Part shown: positions 1 through 7,100 of the stretch, in pieces | Layout: each line of letters starts with the position of its first letter | Position numbering within the stretch: position 1 is the stretch's first letter | Assembly: GCA_018814465.1 (NCBI GenBank) | Contig: JAHIZR010000060.1 | Coordinates: forward strand, 1-32,114 | Source of the DNA: a bacterium | GTDB lineage: Bacteria > Electryoneota > RPQS01 | Reading direction: 5' to 3' | DNA: 32,114 bases | Program-made: the position numbers and the translations under genes | Notes under the pieces: model-generated | Told to the model about the DNA's origin: nothing | Databases searched by the model: none | The model's input: only the letters and a program-made list of their open reading frames with translations

Positions 1-18
1 GAGAAGATGGATATGAAA

Positions 19-44
19 GCCCTCGGTTGAGATCGGGGGCTTTT
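19..44 (+). terminator. Hairpin plus T run, probable Rho-independent terminator
   Basis: Seen: GCCCTCG (19-25) pairs with CGGGGGC (34-40) through one G-T wobble, followed by TTTT. It is the second hairpin of the double-hairpin family also found at 3892-3916 and 24535-24559. It presumably ends a gene lying upstream of the window. Confidence 0.55.
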
Positions 45-142
45 AATGTTTGAATGAAGCGGGATTTCGGGTAATCAGTCGCGTACTAATATTTTCTTCC
101 CACTACCCACCCCAGTAAGCGAGTACTCGCGCTTATAAATTT

Positions 143-216
143 GTTCCGGCAGGGTACCGTGCCCGAAAATTCTCGTATTGTCGGAGCTGTTCGGCGCTTA
201 GAGCCTGCGCGGCGGG
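143..216 (+). repeat. Long hairpin element, copy 1 (degenerate)
   Basis: Seen: begins GTTCCGGCAGGG and ends GCCTGCGCGGCGGG, with the conserved GGCGCTTA before the right arm. Its loop resembles copy 3 (4011-4085), sharing TCTCGTA and GTTCGGCGCTTA. The right arm has drifted, so pairing is weaker than in the other copies. Confidence 0.6.
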
Positions 217-250
217 AAGGTAAAATCTGAAGGAAGAGACCCCCCTTTTG

Positions 251-297
251 TCCCCCCGTGAACGGGGGGAGAATATGAAAGCCCTCGGGCGTGTGCG
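251..297 (+). repeat. Double-hairpin element, degenerate copy
   Basis: Seen: TCCCCCC (251-257) and GGGGGGA (264-270) frame GTGAAC, forming the first hairpin. The linker GAATATGAAA leads to GCCCTCGG (281-288), but the second hairpin is degraded and has no T run. Same family as 3862-3916 and 24505-24559. Confidence 0.5.
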
Positions 298-338
298 GGC
301 ACCCACCACGGCGAAGCAGACGGAGGGTGATTCAGAGG

Positions 339-366
339 TTGATTAGATGCTGGATTTTACTATATT
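339..366 (+). promoter_or_regulatory. Candidate metE promoter
   Basis: Seen: TTGATT (339-344), 16-nt spacer, TATATT (361-366). This would start transcription near 373 and give a leader of about 105 nt before metE. It resembles the sigma-70-like promoters at 17317, 19630 and 25659, but with a less perfect -35 box and a spacer one base shorter. Confidence 0.45.
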
Positions 367-378
367 AGTAAGGTTATA

Positions 379-405
379 GGTGGATTTTCCACCGGGGACG
401 GTGGG
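379..405 (+). promoter_or_regulatory. Competing hairpins in metE leader
   Basis: Seen: GGTGGA (379-384) can pair with TCCACC (388-393). The same CCACC (389-393) can instead pair with GGTGG (400-404). The two structures exclude each other. No match to a cobalamin or SAM riboswitch core was recognised, so a regulatory role is inference from position in the leader of a methionine synthase gene. Confidence 0.3.
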
Positions 406-477
406 AGGTAGTAAATATAACTGTAAGTATTTGTATATATAAGTAATTAGAATTAGATCAGCAGGAGTTGACAGAAA

Positions 478-2775
478 ATGGCACTGGCCACGAATTTAGG
501 ATTTCCGCGGATTGGACCGAAGCGCGAACTGAAAAAGGCGGTGGAAAGCTACTGGGCGGGCAGGATTAATCGCGAAGAGTTGATGAACACGGCGGCGGAA
601 ATTCGGCAGGGAAACTGGAAACTGCAGCAAGAGTCAGGGCTGGACTATGTGCCATGCGGGGACTTCTCATATTATGACCATATGCTGGATACGATCGCGA
701 TGGCGGGAGCCGTGCCGGAACGCTACGGCTGGTCAGGCGGGGACGTCGACCTCGAAACTTATTTTGCGATGGCGCGCGGGATTCAGTCGAAGGGGAAAGA
801 CGGGCTGGATGCGCCGGCGATGGAGATGACAAAGTGGTTCGATACCAATTATCACTATATCGTTCCGGAATTCTCCAGCAAAACCAAGTTCAAGCTCTCG
901 TCAACGAAAGTCATTGATGAGTTCAAGGAAGCGGCAAGTCTCGGCATCAAGGCGCGTCCGGTGCTGGTCGGTCCGGTGACTTTTCTGTTATTGGGCAAGG
1001 CGCATGCGGATGACGTGAAGCCGCCGGCACTGTTAGATGATCTGCTGGAAGTTTATGTCGAAGTCTTAAAGCTGCTGCGTGAAGCCGGAGCGGAGTGGGT
1101 ACAGCTTGACGAACCGTGTCTGGTGCTGGACCTGACGAAGGAGGCGCGCGCGGCCTATCGGACCGCTTATGAAAAGCTGACGAAGGCCGTGCCGGGGCTG
1201 AAGATTCTGCTGGCGACCTATTTTGATGAGTTGCGCGAGAATATGAAGCTGGCGTTCAGTCTGCCGGTGGCGGCGGTGCATTTGGATCTGGTGCGCGCGC
1301 CGCAGCAGTTGGATGCGGCATTGAAAACGATTCCACGAAAAATGGCGCTGTCGGTGGGAGTGGTGGATGGACGGAATGTCTGGAAGACGGAATTCGACAA
1401 AGTGATCAATACGGTTCATACGGCGGCGGATGTGCTGGGAAATGAACGGGTGATGGTGGCTCCGTCGTGCTCGATGCTGCATTCGCCGGTGGATCTGAAG
1501 GCCGAAAAGAAGATGGACGGCGAGATCAAACAGTGGCTCGCTTTCGCGACGCAAAAGGTGTCTGAGATTGCTGTTATTACTAAGGCAGTCAACAAAGGGG
1601 AAGCCGCGGTAGCCGAAGAGCTGAAGGCTAACCGGGAAGCTTGCGCGAACCGTAAGACCTCGCGGAAGATTCATAACGATGCGACGAAAAAGCGTTCAGC
1701 GGCGGTAACTGACGCGATGATGAATCGCAAGTCGCCGTTTGCGGCGCGCCGCAAAGTGCAGCAGGAAGCACTGCAACTGCCGGCGTTCCCGACAACGACG
1801 ATCGGCTCTTTTCCGCAGACGCCGGAAATTCGCGCGATTCGAGCGGATTTCAAGAGTGGGAAGAAGAGCCTTGATGAATACAACGCCGCGATGAAAAAAG
1901 AGATCGAGTACGCAATCCGTTTTCAGGAAGAGATCGGCATAGATGTGCTCGTACACGGCGAAGCGGAACGGACGGATATGGTGGAGTATTTCGGGGAACG
2001 GCTGAACGGATTCGTGTTCACGACCTTCGGCTGGGTGCAGAGCTACGGCTCGCGCTGCGTGCGACCGCCGATTATTTTCGGAGATGTTTTCCGCGAGAAA
2101 CCGATGACGGTGGAGTGGGCGATTTACGCGCAATCGCTCACGAAACTGCCGGTGAAGGGCATGCTGACCGGACCGGTGACGATTCTGCAGTGGTCATTCG
2201 TGCGCGATGACCAGCCCAGAAGCGAAACCTGCCGGCAGATCGGCCTGGCGATTCGCGATGAAGTGGTGGATCTGGAGGCGGCGGGGATTCAGGTGATTCA
2301 GATTGACGAGCCGGCGATTCGTGAAGGATTGCCGCTGCGGAAGGATCGCTGGAACGAGTATCTGGAATGGGCGGTGAATTGCTTCCGGCTGTCGGCGTCT
2401 GGTGTGCGCGATGAAACGCAGATTCACACGCATATGTGCTACTCGGAGTTCAATGATATGATCGAAGCCATCGGCCGGATGGACGCGGATGTGATTTCGA
2501 TGGAGACGTCGCGTTCGCAGATGGAACTATTGCAGGCGTTCCGGGATTATAAGTACCCGAATGAGATCGGTCCGGGCGTCTATGATATTCATTCACCGCG
2601 CGTGCCCTCGGAAGCGGAGATGGAAGCGCTGCTGCGCAAAGCGTGCGAAGTTATTTCCGCCGATCAGCTCTGGGTAAATCCGGACTGCGGCTTGAAGACG
2701 CGCCGCTGGGAAGAAGTGAAGCCGTCGCTACAGCGGATGGTTTCGGCGGCGAAGAAGCTGAGGGCGAAGGGATGA
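478..2775 (+). CDS. metE: Cobalamin-independent methionine synthase MetE
   Basis: Transfers a methyl group from 5-methyltetrahydropteroyltri-L-glutamate to homocysteine, the last step of methionine synthesis, without B12. The 765 residues match the full-length two-barrel family. Both halves are present: an N-terminal barrel (about 1-400) starting with TNLGFPRIGPKRELK, and a C-terminal catalytic barrel opening with TTIGSFPQTPEIR. The zinc ligands known from E. coli MetE (His641, Cys643, Glu665, Cys726) are all conserved with an offset of +11: His652 and Cys654 in HTHMCYSEF, Glu676 in METSRS, Cys737 in NPDCGLKTR. The start is an ATG with AGGAG (463-467) ten bases upstream. It is followed by heptamer repeats and a hairpin element rather than a close partner gene, so it is probably monocistronic. 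Confidence 0.97.
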   Translation: MALATNLGFPRIGPKRELKKAVESYWAGRINREELMNTAAEIRQGNWKLQQESGLDYVPCGDFSYYDHMLDTIAMAGAVPERYGWSGGDVDLETYFAMARGIQSKGKDGLDAPAMEMTKWFDTNYHYIVPEFSSKTKFKLSSTKVIDEFKEAASLGIKARPVLVGPVTFLLLGKAHADDVKPPALLDDLLEVYVEVLKLLREAGAEWVQLDEPCLVLDLTKEARAAYRTAYEKLTKAVPGLKILLATYFDELRENMKLAFSLPVAAVHLDLVRAPQQLDAALKTIPRKMALSVGVVDGRNVWKTEFDKVINTVHTAADVLGNERVMVAPSCSMLHSPVDLKAEKKMDGEIKQWLAFATQKVSEIAVITKAVNKGEAAVAEELKANREACANRKTSRKIHNDATKKRSAAVTDAMMNRKSPFAARRKVQQEALQLPAFPTTTIGSFPQTPEIRAIRADFKSGKKSLDEYNAAMKKEIEYAIRFQEEIGIDVLVHGEAERTDMVEYFGERLNGFVFTTFGWVQSYGSRCVRPPIIFGDVFREKPMTVEWAIYAQSLTKLPVKGMLTGPVTILQWSFVRDDQPRSETCRQIGLAIRDEVVDLEAAGIQVIQIDEPAIREGLPLRKDRWNEYLEWAVNCFRLSASGVRDETQIHTHMCYSEFNDMIEAIGRMDADVISMETSRSQMELLQAFRDYKYPNEIGPGVYDIHSPRVPSEAEMEALLRKACEVISADQLWVNPDCGLKTRRWEEVKPSLQRMVSAAKKLRAKG

Positions 2776-2790
2776 GGGAAGAAAGAAGAA

Positions 2791-2818
2791 GGATGAAGGA
2801 TGAGGGATGAGGGATGAA
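2791..2818 (+). repeat. Heptamer tandem repeat GGATGAR x4
   Basis: Seen: GGATGAA, GGATGAG, GGATGAG, GGATGAA in perfect register, starting 15 nt after the metE stop codon. The preceding purine-rich stretch may be decayed units. Related heptamer arrays follow the stop codons at 11372, 11851 and 16673. Confidence 0.75.
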
Positions 2819-2852
2819 AGGAAGCACCTTCCTCTATAACTATCTAAAATAT

Positions 2853-2924
2853 GATTCCGGCCGGGTTGCGCACTTCCACTCGCTCGTTTACAGGAAGTAT
2901 TCTGTGCTTAACCCGGCTCGGCGA
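2853..2924 (+). repeat. Long hairpin element, copy 2
   Basis: Seen: GATTCCGGCCGGGTT and GCGCAC on the left; CTGTGCTTAACCCGGC and CTCGGCGA on the right. The arms pair over about 14 bp with a constant C/T mismatch and G-T wobble. The loop holds a further inner stem, ACTTCC with GGAAGT. Located between metE and the universal stress gene. Confidence 0.75.
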
Positions 2925-3002
2925 GCCTTTTCGCCAATTCTCCTATGATAATCAGGGGATACGATCCGGTAGAGATTATTATCAACAAAGATAGAATGGA
3001 AC

Positions 3003-3842
3003 ATGAGTAAACGAATTATTGTCGGACTGGACGGAAGCCTGTTCGCGGAAGCGGCGATGGACGCAGCGATCGATCGCGCGTCGCGCTGCGATGGTACGAT
3101 CGTCGGAGTCGCGGTGATCGATCAACCGGGGATCGAGCATTCCGAAGCCGGCGCGGGAGCCGGAGCGGCTTACTTTGCGAGAGACATCATCGACAAGAAG
3201 ATGTCCGAGGCATTGGCGAAGACGCGCGATTTATTGATTCACTTTGCGGACCGGTGCCGAACAGCGGAAGTCAAATATGAGCTGGCCCGCGAGGAAGGAG
3301 TGCCGTTCGATGCGTTGGTGGAATACGGCAGGGCGAGCGATATGATGATCGTCGGTCAGCATACGCACTTTCAATATGACACGGATGCGCGGCCCGGGGG
3401 GACGGTGAAGCGGTTGATGAATCATCCGGTCGTGCCCGTGCTGGCGGTTCCGGAGAAATGGATCGCACCGCAGCACGTGATCATTGCTTATGACAGTTCG
3501 ATCCATACGACACGGGCAATGCGGGCGTTTGTGCATCAACAGAATATCGTTCCGTTCGCCGAAGATGTAACGCTGCTTTATGTCAATGACGAGGATGTAG
3601 ACGCAGTTATCCGGCATGAACTTGATTTGGCTGAGAAGTATTTGCGCGCGCACGGATTGAAAGTAAGCAGGATGAGCCGAAAGGGGAAGGTGGGGCGGCT
3701 ATTAGTGGAAGCCGCGCAGGAATTCAATCCCTGCATGATCGTGATGGGGTCCTCGCGGCAGAGTTGGTTGACGGAGCTGTTGAGCGGATCGGTGGAGGAG
3801 CAGCTGATTAAGCACAGTATCCCGGTGTTTGTGTTCGAATAG
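3003..3842 (+). CDS. Universal stress protein, two tandem Usp domains
   Basis: Cytoplasmic UspA-superfamily protein of 279 residues, twice the single-domain length. Domain 1 (about 1-152) opens with IIVGLDGSLFAEAAMDAAI and ends HPVVPVLAVPE. Domain 2 (about 156-279) opens VIIAYDSSIHTTRAM and ends HSIPVFVFE, the classic closing strand. The ATP-binding signature G-2x-G-9x-G(S/T) is only partly kept: domain 2 has Gly249-2x-Arg252-9x-Gly262-Ser263, with Arg replacing the second Gly, and domain 1 is more degenerate. Nucleotide binding is therefore uncertain. The ATG follows a weak GGA. A double-hairpin terminator lies 20 nt past the stop, so the gene is probably a single transcription unit. Its role would be in stress survival; no specific partner is visible. 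Confidence 0.9.
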   Translation: MSKRIIVGLDGSLFAEAAMDAAIDRASRCDGTIVGVAVIDQPGIEHSEAGAGAGAAYFARDIIDKKMSEALAKTRDLLIHFADRCRTAEVKYELAREEGVPFDALVEYGRASDMMIVGQHTHFQYDTDARPGGTVKRLMNHPVVPVLAVPEKWIAPQHVIIAYDSSIHTTRAMRAFVHQQNIVPFAEDVTLLYVNDEDVDAVIRHELDLAEKYLRAHGLKVSRMSRKGKVGRLLVEAAQEFNPCMIVMGSSRQSWLTELLSGSVEEQLIKHSIPVFVFE

Positions 3843-3861
3843 AAGAGATTATTTCCCTTGA

Positions 3862-3916
3862 TCCCTCCGTGAACGGAGGGAGATAAAGAAAGCCCTCGGT
3901 GAAGATCGAGGGCTTT
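3862..3916 (+). terminator. Tandem double hairpin, probable terminator of the usp gene
   Basis: Seen: TCCCTCCGT (3862-3870) with ACGGAGGGA (3873-3881); linker GATAAAGAAA; then GCCCTCG (3892-3898) with CGAGGGC (3907-3913), a perfect 7-bp stem, and TTT. It starts 20 nt after the usp stop codon. Best-preserved copy of the family. Confidence 0.75.
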
Positions 3917-4010
3917 AATTTTTGAGTGAAGCAGGAGTCCGGATAATCTATTCGCGACACGCGGGAGCGTGCTGCTTAGTACTGAATGACATTAGGTAGG
4001 CTCGCGTGAA

Positions 4011-4085
4011 GATTCCGGCAGGGTTGCGCGCCTACTTGAATCTCGTAATGGAAAAGATGTTCGGCGCTTAACCCTGCTCGGCGGA
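4011..4085 (+). repeat. Long hairpin element, copy 3
   Basis: Seen: GATTCCGGCAGGGTTGCGCG on the left, GCGCTTAACCCTGC then TCGGCGGA on the right. Relative to copy 2, the C-G pair in the lower stem is A-T here and the A-T pair in the upper stem is G-C, so the stem is kept by paired changes. It lies between convergent genes. Confidence 0.75.
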
Positions 4086-4164
4086 TTTCTTGACGATTAC
4101 GCTCCAACCTTTTGTTCGTCGGCACTAATACTCTGTTTCCCCTATGACAATTGGAGGCGATGCT

Positions 4165-7100
4165 CTATTCGGGAGGGGGAGTGGAATCCGCGATAATCAG
4201 GAAGAATTTCAGATCTTCCTCCGAGATCTGGTGGACATAGAATGTGTCAGAAGTCGTCGTTATTCTGGTGGACGCATCGGGAATGAAATTAAGCGAGTCG
4301 CCCATGTATACATGGTAGCTCTGCGCATCCACAGCAGGCTGCCAGCGCAGAATCAAGTCCGTGTCTGCGACCGCGAGGGTTAAATTCTGAGGCGGATCGG
4401 GGATCAGGATGAAATCAAATTCATCCGCGCCAATGTCGGGAGGATTGCCTCTGGTTTGACCGTCAATATCAACAGTGACGGGAACACTTTCGTCACCAAG
4501 ATCGTCGAAGTCGGGGAAGGAATCGTCTATGTGCAGATCTTCAGCGCTCAGAAAACGCGGATCCAGCGAAACACTGTTCAAATCATAGCCGGTGCTCTGC
4601 CATTCGCTGAGAGTCGGGTACTCCGTGGTACCGACAGCGCCGATTTGAAACAACGGAGAGGTTCCGTAGAGGTTGTTGTAGTCGGAACTCTGCGCGCCGC
4701 CGCCGAGCGCATAGATGCCGCGGGAAGCAACATCCGATTCCAGAGAGACGATGTTGTTATTGCGGATGTCATTGTCGCTGCCGGCGAAGATCAGGATGCC
4801 TGAGATTTCATTCGGGGACGGAGACTCATCGATCAGAATGGAGTTATGATAGATATAACTTGCGCCGACGGATAAATAGATGCCGGCGATTTTCAGCGAC
4901 TGCACGGCGGAGAAATCATAGATGAAATTGTTATAAGCCGTGACGACGCCGCCTGCCGCCGGTGAACTGTAGATGCCGACGGCGCGGTTGGTGACACTGC
5001 CCGAAGCATCGGCGAAACCGTGAATCCGATTGCCGCAGATCTCGACCGAACCGCCGCTGTTCAGGTGGGTGACGAAGATTCCATAACAGACAGCGGAAAG
5101 AGTCGAGGAAGATCCGGGAATGATCTCATTATCGCGGACGACGCAGTCCACCTGATCATCTATATAGATTCCGTACCTTGCATGCTGAATCACGCAATTT
5201 CCGATCTGCGTACCGTAAGCCTGAAAACCGGGTTCTTCGGCTTTCAAGGAAACGCCCGAGTAGGCGCCGGTGATCAGCACACGATCCAACGAGTTGAAAT
5301 CGCAATTCCGGATTTCAAAGCGGGCACCGAAGGATTCGATATTCGCGGAATCGGGGCCGAGTAAAGCCGCGCGGCTAAACTTGTTATGCGAGCTGTTGGT
5401 TTTAATGAGCAATGCTCCTGTACAGGAGCCCTGCGCGACGAGGTTGATACCCTCCATATCCAAATAGCAGGCGCCGTCGAGAGTGACCACCGCCTCACCC
5501 ACTGAAGCTTTGATATAGACAGAGGCGGTGTCGTCATTGGCGGGTTTGATTCGCACGGAAGCGAGAGTGGAAGATCCCGGAAGAGCGGAGATGGAAATGG
5601 ATTCGCAATAGTCGCCGGGAAAGAGTTCAATCACGACAGGATTCTGAACGCCACGGATTTCGAGAGATTGTACCGCCTGACCGAGGCTGGCGAAATCGGA
5701 CGTGCCGCCGCCAATCTGATAGGTTCCCATGAGCGGCGCTCCGGCAATGATGACTTCGAGATCCGTCCGATCATTAGCAGGAACCATATCTCCCATCAGA
5801 AGCGACCGAATCGAGAGCAGTCCGCCCAGCAGTTCGGCCTCGGGTGTGAACCAATCGAAAGCTATCACGGCGGATTCTCCAGCAAGCAACGAGACCAGTT
5901 CTTCATCCTGAACGATGTCATTAAAGAGCAACTGAACCGGGACACCGGTTTGAGCATCGCCGCCCAGATTGGTCACTTCAACACTGAATTGATAAGCAGT
6001 CAAAGCGCTGTATTGTGAGGCGGGTTCGGAAAACCAGCCGACCGAAAAATCGGCAGACGGCACGGAATAATTGTATTCGTCGGCGCCGATGTCCGGCGGA
6101 TTGTCGCGCGGTTCACCGTCGATGTCAAGCGACACCTCGGGAAGGAATTCACCGATGCCGTCGAGCGCAGAGGAATAGGGCTGAATATGCAGATCGGCCG
6201 GGGAAACGAAGCCGGGATTTTCAAACAGGCTTGTCGTATCCAGATTCCGGATTTCCGCCCACTCGGCTAACGTCTGATAGACTGAATCGATGCTAAAGAG
6301 TGCGAAAGAGAATGAATCACCCTCGCAGGGTGAATAATAGACGTTGTTTTGCGACGAGAGGGAGCCATTCTGGTATTTCCAGCAGAAGGCGCGGCTGCCG
6401 CATTCGCTGACTTCGACAGCATTATTGCGGGCATCCATGAAGGTGGAAGAACCATTTACGGAGAGCGCATAGATACCGGCGGCGCCGGGGAGACCGGACA
6501 TGCAGATACTATTATGGTAGACTTTGGAGAATCCGCTGCCGGCCTGAATGCCATAGACCGCGCCTCCGCCCGAAATGTTCCAACCGGCAATAAAATTATT
6601 ATAGATCAGTCCCATGCCATCATTCGCAGCGGAGAAGATACCATGCACATCGGCATCTCCCTGCGCGCCAGTGATGGTATTCCCTTCCACGAGTGTGCTG
6701 TCCCCCGCAAGCAGCGACGCGATATAAACGCCGTAGCCGTGATAGGTCGAGTGCTCGAAGCCGGGGGAAATCGTGTTGCGGAGGATTTCGCAGTTCTTCT
6801 GTCGGAGCAGGAAGATACTGCGAACGGAGTTGGTGATCACGCAGGATTCGATAACCGTGCTGCTGTCAGGATTTGCCGAGGAGCCGTCCAGCTTGAAGCC
6901 GTGATAGCAGTTCGACACTGTCAGATCATCGAAGCGGTTGCCGTGACAGCCGCCGCCGGTTACGCGAGCGCCGATCGTGGAAATGTCCGAGGGTGAGAAG
7001 GATTTCAGAGAGCCGTTGCAAACGGTGTTATAGCTTGCTTCGCCCTGAAGCAACAGAGCGACATTGTTGGGTTCGGCTGCTTCGATGGAAATCCCGTCAA

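Larger units (their letters stand above)
1..216 (+). repeat. Composite intergenic repeat, copy A (5' end cut by window)
   Basis: Seen: from the window start it reads a GCCCTCG/CGGGGGC hairpin followed by TTTT (19-44), then a TTTGAATGAAGCGGGAT-type spacer with TCGCG, then a degenerate long hairpin element (143-216). The same order and recognisable spacer recur at about 3858-4085, after the universal stress gene. No protein-like reading frame is visible. Inference: one dispersed composite element rather than unrelated parts. Confidence 0.6.
3858..4085 (+). repeat. Composite intergenic repeat, copy B
   Basis: Seen: double hairpin (3862-3916), then a TTTGAGTGAAGCAGGAGT spacer with TTCGCG matching 45-80, then a long hairpin element (4011-4085). 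The same order occurs at 1-216. Copies A and B are direct repeats on either side of metE and usp. Confidence 0.6.

Noticed and set aside
1066..1674. Minus-strand frame of 202 codons within metE
   Set aside because: Antisense to fully conserved MetE sequence; composition is His/Arg/Gln-rich with no domain.
6349..6996. Plus-strand frame of 215 codons opposite the beta-helix gene
   Set aside because: Lies wholly antisense to the second beta-helix unit, whose repeat pattern and GADEY motifs prove the minus strand is coding.
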